Shown here: piece after piece, positions 19,590-25,616 of the stretch | How the letters are laid out: each line of letters opens with the position of its first letter | Position numbering within the stretch: the stretch's first letter is position 1 | Origin: a virus | Virus record (IMG/VR): IMGVR_UViG_3300007512_000112 | Coordinates: 1-35,252 of that record | Length of the DNA: 35,252 nt | Strand: one strand, 5' to 3' | Made by a program: the position numbers and the translations under genes | Notes under the pieces: model-generated | Seen by the model: the letters and a program-made list of their open reading frames with translations, nothing else | Database searches by the model: none | Told to the model about the DNA's origin: nothing

Positions 19590-20000
19590 TTATATCACCC
19601 TTACTTCGTTTGGATACAGTTTTACGAACGAGGCGAACCATCTTGGTTTTTCCGTTCGTTTATCTACAAAAGATTTATACTTGTAGGGATTGTAGGTAAT
19701 GGGGGCCATTTCCCACCATCCTATGTCATCCCAAGCTTTAAAGGATGGGTCAGGATGGGAAAGGTAGCCCTTGATTCCTGCATGAACATTTTTTCTCTTT
19801 TCTCTCAGTACTCTCTGTCTGCCCTTGCTGTTGACATACATAGTTGCTTGGTATAAATTAATCGGGTCTTTATCCGAATGAGCTTTTACCAATCCGTCCT
19901 GCTTAATCGACCAGCAATCTTTGTGCAGGTTCTTATAGATGAATACTTTGCGGGAGTCATCAAGGTCATAACGTGGGTCATGCGGTTTTCTACTTTTCAT
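19590..20000 (-). CDS. Conserved phage protein (GRxRVLREKRKNVHA), 136 aa
   Basis: The central motif GRQRVLREKRKNVHAGIKGYL and the preceding VFIYKNLHKDCWSIKQ layout are familiar from a small conserved phage protein family of unknown function. A basic patch at 70-85 suggests nucleic-acid contact. The ATG is 7 nt after the -10 element; it is the first gene of a five-gene operon ending with tRNA-Cys. Confidence 0.7.
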   Translation of the reverse strand: MKSRKPHDPRYDLDDSRKVFIYKNLHKDCWSIKQDGLVKAHSDKDPINLYQATMYVNSKGRQRVLREKRKNVHAGIKGYLSHPDPSFKAWDDIGWWEMAPITYNPYKYKSFVDKRTEKPRWFASFVKLYPNEVRVI

Positions 20001-20007
20001 ACCTTTA

Positions 20008-20035
20008 ATTAAATAGATTTTTCAGAGAAAGTCAA
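20008..20035 (-). promoter_or_regulatory. Promoter, variant leaderless class
   Basis: TTGACT, 16 bp, TTTAAT, then 7 nt to the ATG at 20000. Confidence 0.75.
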
Positions 20036-20067
20036 GGGTAAAACGGATAAAGTTATCTTTTCATTTT

Positions 20068-20096
20068 GGCACGGGGCGGGCTGCATTTTCCGTGCC
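20068..20096 (-). repeat. 29-nt GGCACGG hairpin element, copy 13
   Basis: Core AAAATGCAGCCCGCC, next to the stop of the 20099 gene. It is the last copy and marks the edge of the GC-richer region. Confidence 0.8.
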
Positions 20097-20098
20097 AA

Positions 20099-20341
20099 TT
20101 ACCGACCCTGTCTCTCCAGCCATAAATCGACTGCATCAACTAACTTATTTAACTCTAACATATTTGGCGTATTACTATTTAACTTTTCTAGAGTATCATC
20201 TAAATTATCTTGTATAGCCATATCAAATAATCTATCAATCCTTTCGCAGACTAATTCATATTCTTCTTCTGTCTCTATTACATATGTTGTATCAGGATGT
20301 ATTATCCACTCCTGCATTTCCTTTATTTGCTTCTTTGTCAT
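20099..20341 (-). CDS. Protein resembling N-terminal half of HigA-type antitoxins, 80 aa
   Basis: The pattern I.TEEEYELVCERIDRLFDMA, then a spacer, then LNKLVDAVDLWLERQ, resembles the helical N-terminal part found before the HTH in some HigA-type antitoxins (i.t..dYe.al..ie.L.d......l..lv..v..yE). No HTH follows and no toxin is adjacent. The similarity is modest. It overlaps the SprT-like gene by four bases. Confidence 0.6.
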   Translation of the reverse strand: MTKKQIKEMQEWIIHPDTTYVIETEEEYELVCERIDRLFDMAIQDNLDDTLEKLNSNTPNMLELNKLVDAVDLWLERQGR

Positions 20342-20838
20342 CTGACTGATATTATGTCTTCTGTATTAAGACCATATTCTTTTGCTGTTCTTTGCCTGAC
20401 AAATAATTCTCTATCGCATTTCTTGCAATGATAGGTGTTCTCTTTAAATAGGCGATGTTTGCGGAAGTTAGTGCCACAACATTTGTCGTTATATAAATAT
20501 TTAACTTTTGCCTTGGAGTTGCATCGCTCTTCTGTGCATCCTACTACTCTACACCATTTTCTCCAATGCTTGTCGTGCTTACTATCTCCACGCTCCTCTA
20601 TGTCTAGGGCATGGGCAATTTCATGTAAAATTGTATTAGTTACGCTCGCCTCATCATTTTGGTCAACGTAATGCCTGCTCAAACAAATCTTACGCTCCCC
20701 TTCCTCAATGTAACATTCACCTAGCGTCCTCCGCTTATTCGTGAACCCTCCCCACTTCCACTTCAGGTTGCCATCACCAAAAACGCCCCATTTAACCATG
20801 AGGCGTACACATAAGAGTTGAGCTTTTATCAATTTCAT
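20338..20838 (-). CDS. SprT-like zinc metalloprotease-type protein, 166 aa
   Basis: Member of the SprT/Spartan-like group. The active-site motif is HEIAHALD (72-79, HExxH), with H88 and H91 as further ligand candidates. A C-terminal zinc ribbon has CC at 120-121 and CxxC at 138-141. Cellular relatives cut DNA-protein crosslinks; the phage role is unknown. The start at 20838 is chosen because its ATG lies 7 nt after the -10 and the earlier in-frame ATG overlaps the promoter. Confidence 0.85.
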   Translation of the reverse strand: MKLIKAQLLCVRLMVKWGVFGDGNLKWKWGGFTNKRRTLGECYIEEGERKICLSRHYVDQNDEASVTNTILHEIAHALDIEERGDSKHDKHWRKWCRVVGCTEERCNSKAKVKYLYNDKCCGTNFRKHRLFKENTYHCKKCDRELFVRQRTAKEYGLNTEDIISVR

Positions 20839-20845
20839 GCCTTTA

Positions 20846-20873
20846 ATTATGACATGGTTTGATAAATTGTCAA
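20846..20873 (-). promoter_or_regulatory. Sigma70-type promoter, leaderless class
   Basis: TTGACA, 13 bp, TGTCA; -10 CATAAT; 7 nt to the ATG at 20838. Confidence 0.8.
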
Positions 20874-21103
20874 GCTTCAATTATTCGTGGATTATCTTCA
20901 ATTTCAATATGATAGTAAGCATTCTTGATCCAGCCTCTTGTCTTAAAGAAATAATTCTCAGCAGTTACATAACATCTTTTATTTAATAAAGTTGAGTCTA
21001 CAGGTTTGGGTCTTTGTAGTTCATCCTTCTTTATTTGTGATATATATAAAAAATCGGCATCTTGCGGAGTTTCATATAATATTGCCTTATATTTAATGGA
21101 CAT
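20870..21103 (-). CDS. Hypothetical protein, related layout to 30273-30572, 77 aa
   Basis: Not recognised. The layout YKAILYETPQDADFLYISQIKKDE, then KRCYVTAENYFFKTRG, resembles the 30273-30572 product (TYKAVLYSY, then LRKNCFELATEIFKKRG), so they are probably distant paralogues. The ATG is 8 nt after the -10 element. Confidence 0.65.
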   Translation of the reverse strand: MSIKYKAILYETPQDADFLYISQIKKDELQRPKPVDSTLLNKRCYVTAENYFFKTRGWIKNAYYHIEIEDNPRIIEA

Positions 21104-21111
21104 GATTTAAT

Positions 21112-21139
21112 ATAATATTATGTATGTGTTATTTGTCAA
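21112..21139 (-). promoter_or_regulatory. Sigma70-type promoter, nearly leaderless
   Basis: TTGACA, 16 bp, TATTAT, then 8 nt to the ATG at 21103. Confidence 0.8.
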
Positions 21140-21140
21140 A

Positions 21141-21172
21141 TAAAAAAACCGCTCCCGATACGGAGGGGCGGT
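21141..21172 (-). terminator. Rho-independent terminator of the ncRNA
   Basis: ACCGC/GCGGT stem continued by TCC/GGA pairs, followed by TTTTTTTA in the transcript. It sits just upstream of the next promoter. Confidence 0.85.
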
Positions 21173-21437
21173 CTTTTAAAAAAAATGTGAGGGAGAGGAT
21201 TACTTATTTTACCTCTAACTTTTCGGGATAAACTAAAGTTCGTTTACCTACTTCGAGCCACCATCTCTTTCCTCATCCATTTGGACATCAGTCAAGCCTA
21301 GCGCACTTTATGGGGAGTATCAACCCATTGTTCGGTCACCCTCTTAATTCAGCCAGCCGTCGCTAACCAAAAGTTTTAAAATCTGTCAAAAATCAAGGTT
21401 ATTTGTTTTTGTTTGAGTTACCCTTCTCAATTATTAT
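21141..21437 (-). ncRNA. Candidate structured non-coding RNA, about 297 nt
   Basis: The unit has its own near-consensus promoter (21444-21472) and ends at a strong terminator (21141-21172), with no ORF longer than about 15 codons in the transcribed strand. Visible helices in the transcript include TAAAC/GTTTA (around 21229-21246), AGAGG/CCTCT (around 21190-21215) and TGGG/CCCA. Base composition is more balanced than the AT-rich surroundings. I do not recognise tmRNA, RNase P RNA or 6S RNA signatures. Confidence 0.7.
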
Positions 21438-21443
21438 ACGTAT

Positions 21444-21472
21444 ATAATACAATAAATTTGGTTATTTGTCAA
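21444..21472 (-). promoter_or_regulatory. Near-consensus sigma70 promoter of the ncRNA
   Basis: TTGACA, 17-bp spacer, TATTAT. It is the best promoter in the window by consensus. Confidence 0.85.
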
Positions 21473-21578
21473 GGACTTTTTGGTAAAAATCAGAAATTGT
21501 TTTTTGGTTACGCTCCATTATTGCTCCAATTACAATAAATGCAACTAATAGTACAATAATTACTTTTTCTTTAAACAT
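21462..21578 (-). CDS. Tiny membrane peptide, 38 aa
   Basis: Read directly from the sequence. One transmembrane helix (VIIVLLVAFIVIGAIM) is followed by a short polar tail. The start follows the stop of the lipoprotein gene by three bases. Its end overlaps the ncRNA promoter. Confidence 0.55.
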   Translation of the reverse strand: MFKEKVIIVLLVAFIVIGAIMERNQKTISDFYQKVLDK

Positions 21579-21581
21579 TAT

Positions 21582-22130
21582 TTACTCAAATTTTGCCCAA
21601 CCTGCATTAAATGTATTTCCAGGCGCATATATTAGCTGACCATCTTTCTCATAAACATACAAGTCATCGTGGAAGGGCATGTATTTCTTAACGTATTGTC
21701 GTGCTTCTTCTAGGGTAGGCGAAAGATAAAGTGTCTCGCTCTCTCCACCATTTTCAAGTTTAACTATATATTTAGCGTTGGGGACATTTGCCACTCCACC
21801 CTGCCAATCAAACGATTTATTTTGTGCAGTTCGCCTTGGGATTATCTTTGTAGGCTGACTAACCAGAAAGGGGTCAGGCAATAAATCATGTGCAGTTACT
21901 CTCTTAATCTTATTTGTGTTGACTTGATGCAGGTAATTAACAACAGACATATCCATGTGCTTTGCCTCTTCTTGTATTTGCTCCGCATGAGTGTTCAATT
22001 GTTCTTGCGTAATTACTTTATTATTAAATGTAGTTGAAGTTGTATTGCTAGTCCCTCTGTATTTACCCCAATCAGCATTGGAGGCGCAACCAGATAGAAA
22101 AAGTAGTAGAATTAAGTAGGTGTGTTTCAT
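21582..22130 (-). CDS. Predicted lipoprotein, 182 aa
   Basis: A signal peptide with lipobox LSGC (about residues 12-15) predicts a lipid-anchored protein. The mature part has helices and a C-terminal strand-rich domain (AKYIVKLENGGESETLYLSPT). Function unknown; surface exclusion would be a possible role for a phage lipoprotein. The start overlaps a 21-codon ORF upstream (ATGA). Confidence 0.75.
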   Translation of the reverse strand: MKHTYLILLLFLSGCASNADWGKYRGTSNTTSTTFNNKVITQEQLNTHAEQIQEEAKHMDMSVVNYLHQVNTNKIKRVTAHDLLPDPFLVSQPTKIIPRRTAQNKSFDWQGGVANVPNAKYIVKLENGGESETLYLSPTLEEARQYVKKYMPFHDDLYVYEKDGQLIYAPGNTFNAGWAKFE

Positions 22131-22192
22131 TTTAATAATATTTGGATTGTTTTATAGATGGCGAACCACATTGTGGCACATACTATTGTCAT
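22127..22192 (-). CDS. Possible tiny membrane peptide, 21 aa
   Basis: The ATG is 13 nt after a -10 element and the stop overlaps the lipoprotein start (ATGA). The peptide is hydrophobic (TIVCATMWFAIYKTI). It could be a leader ORF for the lipoprotein. Confidence 0.4.
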   Translation of the reverse strand: MTIVCATMWFAIYKTIQILLK

Positions 22193-22205
22193 TGTTAAGT
22201 AAACC

Positions 22206-22234
22206 AGTATGACCTCTACTCCATCTTTTGTCAA
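22206..22234 (-). promoter_or_regulatory. Sigma70-type promoter
   Basis: TTGACA, 17 bp, CATACT, upstream of the tiny ORF and lipoprotein. Confidence 0.7.
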
Positions 22235-22283
22235 GCCCGAAATTGAGCCAAGTGAACTGCATAAAGAAAAGAATAAAATTAAG

Positions 22284-22508
22284 CTACTCACTTACCCTAG
22301 CCTTCAAGTACATATTCCAATTCCTCTCTGCCTCTACTAAAGATTCTTTATTATTATTTGCGTTGTATTCCATTCGGCTTGCAATGTATTCTCCTAGATA
22401 TGCTTCACTAGGATAAGGCTGATGACTACAACCAAAAGATAGCAAGAATAAAAATATTATAAATACAACTATAATTGTCCATAAACCTTTGAGTGCGTGA
22501 TTTTTCAT
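22284..22508 (-). CDS. Small predicted lipoprotein, 74 aa
   Basis: N-terminal hydrophobic segment (TIIVVFIIFLFLLSFGC) with Cys 27 in a lipobox-like position, then a polar helical tail. Either a lipoprotein or a single-pass membrane protein. Function unknown. Confidence 0.65.
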   Translation of the reverse strand: MKNHALKGLWTIIVVFIIFLFLLSFGCSHQPYPSEAYLGEYIASRMEYNANNNKESLVEAERNWNMYLKARVSE

Positions 22509-22571
22509 TATTTGTTCTTATTTGTTGTTATTTGCTCGAAATGCGCCAAAAGTATTGAAAATTCTTTAAAA

Positions 22572-22955
22572 TTAGCGAGTCTTTCTTCTACCATTTGAAC
22601 CGCCAAACTTATTATTATGCCAATCTCGCTTTATAAATTTTGTTTTATTATTATTTGGGGGCTTTTCTTCTAGCTTTTCCTCTAAATCTTCTTTTATTTG
22701 CTCTTCCTGCTCTGTAAGATTTTCTTTATTATTAAGTTGCTCTAGTAATTGCGAGTAAGTTTCTAATTCTTTATTTGCTTTATTTATTTGTGTGTTCTGA
22801 TAAATTAAGGCGCAAGCTAATGGCATAATTGATAATAGAATAGTTAATACTAAATTTCGAGCGCAGGGAGCGGGAGAAGTGGAGGCGGTATCGCAACCGC
22901 CCCCACTTGATTCCTGACCAACCCTTTTATTGCGTCTGGATTTGGGATACCGCAT
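22572..22955 (-). CDS. Membrane protein with acidic coiled coil, 127 aa
   Basis: A basic and Ser/Pro-rich N-terminus, one transmembrane helix (LVLTILLSIMPLACALIY, about 35-52), a coiled coil (about 56-95, rich in Glu, Leu, Asn) and a basic tail. The first 29 bases overlap the upstream gene, so the true start may be later. A GC-rich hairpin (GGCGGT/ACCGCC) lies in the 5' coding part. Confidence 0.55.
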   Translation of the reverse strand: MRYPKSRRNKRVGQESSGGGCDTASTSPAPCARNLVLTILLSIMPLACALIYQNTQINKANKELETYSQLLEQLNNKENLTEQEEQIKEDLEEKLEEKPPNNNKTKFIKRDWHNNKFGGSNGRRKTR

Positions 22956-23220
22956 CCTTTATTTCGCCCCGCAACTCAACAATTTTTTCCATCAAATTAT
23001 TTGCGCCTTCTACTTCTTCATTTACTAATGAATGTGTTATTATTTTATTTAAAGCTAATTCGGGCTTGTCGCAGTACCCGACAAAATGCCACTTTTTTTC
23101 GTGCGATTGTCTTTCGGCAATCTTTGGATTCTTGCTCAAAGCTGGAGTTCTTAAATTTTCAACGACTAAATTTAAATCGTCTGCTCGTTTAATGCGATAG
23201 TTTCCAATTGTGATATTCAT
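22927..23220 (-). CDS. Hypothetical protein, possibly DUF5405-like, 97 aa
   Basis: The beginning MNITIGNYRIKRADDLNLVVENLR and the later FVGYCDKPELALNKII resemble small phage proteins in which a strand pair is followed by a GYY...AL helix (DUF5405 type). The match is by eye and weak. The promoter is at 23267. Confidence 0.65.
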   Translation of the reverse strand: MNITIGNYRIKRADDLNLVVENLRTPALSKNPKIAERQSHEKKWHFVGYCDKPELALNKIITHSLVNEEVEGANNLMEKIVELRGEIKDAVSQIQTQ

Positions 23221-23266
23221 ATTATTATTGTTGTTGAGTTTGGCTTACTTGATTTTGTCTGATAAT

Positions 23267-23295
23267 AGAATAGAGGAATTAAACTGGAATGTCAA
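23267..23295 (-). promoter_or_regulatory. Sigma70-type promoter
   Basis: TTGACA, 17 bp, TATTCT, ahead of the 23220 gene. The remaining 190 bp up to 23486 is very AT-rich with no visible gene. Confidence 0.75.
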
Positions 23296-23486
23296 ATACT
23301 TTTTTAATTTATTTTCCTAATTGAAATAATGATTTTATTATACAAAAATATATATTTAATTAGGAGTGGTAGTATTTTTCACCTAAATTTTCCAGCAATT
23401 TTTACTTTATATATTATTATATAATATATACTTCTTGTATTTGGCTATATATTCTTCCTTATATGGATATAATACCAAATAGAAAA

Positions 23487-23681
23487 CTATTTCTTCTTCT
23501 TGGGCTTTTGGTAAACTACCTTCTCCTGACGAGGTTCCCCATCGCTAACAAGGGTCACTTTACCCTCTAATTGGTCACAAGCAATCTTCGCCCATCTCAA
23601 TGCCAGAGCCTTGCCAAAGCCCAAGTTGTAGGAGGTTGCCCATCTGTCCTCTTTGTCGTAAACACTATATCTTTGATTCAT
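23487..23681 (-). CDS. Hypothetical basic protein, 64 aa
   Basis: Not recognised. It has a possible nucleic-acid-binding profile: a basic Lys-rich tail (VVYQKPKKKK) after a helix with Trp and Ala. The start at 23681 is supported by AGGAG six bases upstream, one of few clear Shine-Dalgarno sites here; an in-frame ATG at 23702 lacks one. Confidence 0.65.
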   Translation of the reverse strand: MNQRYSVYDKEDRWATSYNLGFGKALALRWAKIACDQLEGKVTLVSDGEPRQEKVVYQKPKKKK

Positions 23682-23732
23682 AAAGTCTCCTGTTGGTAGC
23701 ATATTTTCTAATGTCTTTGTAATTGTTTGGAA

Positions 23733-24002
23733 CTATAATTGTTTATTGAAATGTTTTACTTTTGCAATTGCGGTATCATATTTACTCTTATAAAGAGAGT
23801 CGGGAGTATAATTTACTCTACCATTCTCTGCCATTTCTAAAACTAATTCCAATGCTTTATTTAAAGACATTGTGTTTTGCTCTTGTATTTGCTTAATAGT
23901 TGGATAGCCATTATTTTTTATATAATCATCTAACATCTTTTCCATGAAGTCGATTTTGGTTTCAATAATTTTATAGTCCGATTGTGTTTCGCTATCACTC
24001 AT
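23733..24002 (-). CDS. Hypothetical acidic helical protein, 89 aa
   Basis: Not recognised. Mostly helical (IETKIDFMEKMLDDYIKNN; LNKALELVLEMAENGR), acidic at the N-terminus. The segment PTIKQIQEQNTMSLNKALELV is like a winged-helix or HTH turn and resembles the rIIB C-terminal region (PTIKQVQSRMKGISLSSKEII). It overlaps the ligase stop by eight bases. Confidence 0.6.
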   Translation of the reverse strand: MSDSETQSDYKIIETKIDFMEKMLDDYIKNNGYPTIKQIQEQNTMSLNKALELVLEMAENGRVNYTPDSLYKSKYDTAIAKVKHFNKQL

Positions 24003-25173
24003 AATCTCTAAATCCTATTGCGTAAGGAAATCTTGGTATTCCATCTGGAGTCTTTTCAAAGAATTTGATTGTTGCCATTTTGCCAATGTACTCATCTTTA
24101 TTATTAAGAATTTCTGCCAAATATTCAAAATTACCTTTAATATTAGAATTGAATTGCTGATAAGATTTTGGGTCAATCAACACTAAATGTTTTGCCGTTC
24201 CTTGGCGATTCCCATTTCCTTCTTCAATATCGACCACTTTATACTCTGCATCCCTAAATTCCTTACGTTTTAATAGAAACGTAGAGCGTTTCTGTTCGTA
24301 CTGCATATCCTTCCTTACCATCTGACCTTCAAAGCCATCTCGTAAGTATTCGTTATAACATTCATCCAAGCCTTTTTGTCCAGTAATTTCTGTTGTCTGC
24401 ACAAGTTTAATGCAATCCTTTTCTTGTAAGGAATTTAATAATGTCTCAAACCTTAAAAAGAATGGAACCTTCTCTTCTGCATGAGCTATTTTCGGGCAAT
24501 CATAAATCCAGTATTGAATTGTTTCTGCTCCCTCTTCTAGCCTATCGGCAAATTCTTTTTCTTTCTTGGCAAACGCCTTATCTGTCATCTTCGCTGATTT
24601 AACAGGTTTTTGTTTGCGAACAAGTGAAACAATCTTATTGAAATTATCTTTCAAGTCGTGATTGTATAATTCTCCATCTAAAATAGAATTTTGGTTTGCT
24701 AGGAAAAAACTTTTTAATGAATTAGTGATATGGGGAATTGCTTCTATTACTTTGCCATTCCTTGTTCTGGCTACAACCTCTCCCTTTTCTAATCTTGTGA
24801 TGCACCTAATTCCATCTAATTTTGGTTGCGAATAAACAGGAAACTTCACTTCGTCTGCTCTGTCTTTATAATTATGTGCCAACATAGGCTCATAAAACTT
24901 TTTGTTATCTACATCATTTACGTTTGAGAAATAACCTGCCTTTAGCTTCTTCTCCCATTTTGCTTGAGCTTCAAGTTCTGCTTGCTCTTCTGGAGAAGTT
25001 TCATTTATGTGTCCCAAATTTTTTGAATGACAACTTGTTGGTTTGGCGACATTCATCTTCATTCCCCGAATGCCTCCTTCTGTCCAAAACTTGTTTCCTT
25101 GAACGTGAATTGTCCATTGGCGAATCTTGCCTTTGGTATCTCTCTTGTATAATGTATCGAATTTCTTAATCAT
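23995..25173 (-). CDS. ATP-dependent DNA ligase, 392 aa
   Basis: Seals nicks in DNA using ATP. Motif I is QPKLDGIRC with adenylation Lys 118; motif III is LDGELY (165-170), motif IV EGQMVRK (282-288) and motif V LLKRKEF (300-306), with an OB-like C-terminus. The N-terminal 90 residues (RQWTIHVQGNKFWTEGG) resemble the WGR-like extension seen in several phage ligases. The ATG is 6 nt after the -10 element. Confidence 0.93.
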   Translation of the reverse strand: MIKKFDTLYKRDTKGKIRQWTIHVQGNKFWTEGGIRGMKMNVAKPTSCHSKNLGHINETSPEEQAELEAQAKWEKKLKAGYFSNVNDVDNKKFYEPMLAHNYKDRADEVKFPVYSQPKLDGIRCITRLEKGEVVARTRNGKVIEAIPHITNSLKSFFLANQNSILDGELYNHDLKDNFNKIVSLVRKQKPVKSAKMTDKAFAKKEKEFADRLEEGAETIQYWIYDCPKIAHAEEKVPFFLRFETLLNSLQEKDCIKLVQTTEITGQKGLDECYNEYLRDGFEGQMVRKDMQYEQKRSTFLLKRKEFRDAEYKVVDIEEGNGNRQGTAKHLVLIDPKSYQQFNSNIKGNFEYLAEILNNKDEYIGKMATIKFFEKTPDGIPRFPYAIGFRDYE

Positions 25174-25179
25174 GCCTCA

Positions 25180-25207
25180 ATTGTGACAGGTTCATTGATA
25201 ATGTCAA
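25180..25207 (-). promoter_or_regulatory. Sigma70-type promoter, leaderless class
   Basis: TTGACA, 13 bp, TGTCA; -10 CACAAT; 6 nt to the ligase ATG. Confidence 0.75.
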
Positions 25208-25210
25208 TGA

Positions 25211-25237
25211 AAAAACAACTTTCTGCTTCAGAAAGTT
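25211..25237 (-). terminator. Terminator of the 25228 gene
   Basis: Perfect 9-bp stem AACTTTCTG/CAGAAAGTT, followed by GTTTTTTC. The stem overlaps the gene's stop codon. Confidence 0.85.
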
Positions 25238-25569
25238 TCTTCCTCTTTCATTAAAAATCTTTTATAATTATCTGTTAGCATATTATGTAGCTTAAAAAAT
25301 CTTACTTTGCGATTAACTCCCTCCGTATCCTTTACTTCAATTCTGTCATCGAATCGGCTCGCCTCAAATAATTCTCCTTGAGTAAAAGAAACATCTTTAA
25401 AATCTTTTTCATATTTCTCATTGTATGGCAATGTAACAACAACTCCATCATCATCAGTAATAGCAAATAATTTAACAATAATTGGTGGAAGGTTATCTAT
25501 CGCTACAAAATGAGCCTCTTGAAAGTAAGAGTAAAATAAATAACTTTTTATGCTATTAAGTTTGAACAT
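25228..25569 (-). CDS. Hypothetical protein, 113 aa
   Basis: Not recognised. Beta-rich in the middle (IIVKLFAITDDDGVVVTLPY; DDRIEVKDTEGVNRKVRFFKL), with a basic C-terminal helix. The strand pattern could be a small barrel. It lies between rIIB's terminator and its own terminator. Confidence 0.65.
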   Translation of the reverse strand: MFKLNSIKSYLFYSYFQEAHFVAIDNLPPIIVKLFAITDDDGVVVTLPYNEKYEKDFKDVSFTQGELFEASRFDDRIEVKDTEGVNRKVRFFKLHNMLTDNYKRFLMKEEETF

Positions 25570-25581
25570 CTGTAATAAAGG

Positions 25582-25607
25582 GAGGGAGGCATTAGCCCCC
25601 CTCCCAT
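25582..25607 (-). terminator. Terminator of rIIB
   Basis: 11-bp stem GGGAGGGGGGC/GCCTCCCTCCC with a TAAT loop, followed by TTTATTA. One G·U pair fits only the minus-strand transcript. Confidence 0.8.
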
Positions 25608-25616
25608 ATTATAATA

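Noticed and set aside
6505-20096. CRISPR array or attachment-site reading of the 29-nt repeats
   Set aside because: Copies are spread over 14 kb between genes with no regular spacers and no integrase; they are punctuation elements.
21141-21437. tmRNA, RNase P RNA or 6S RNA
   Set aside because: No tRNA-like ends with CCA, no RNase P core motifs and no long 6S-type duplex could be found.
22129-22242. 36-codon alternative ORF over the promoter at 22206
   Set aside because: It reads through -35 and -10 elements and competes with the better placed 21-codon ORF.
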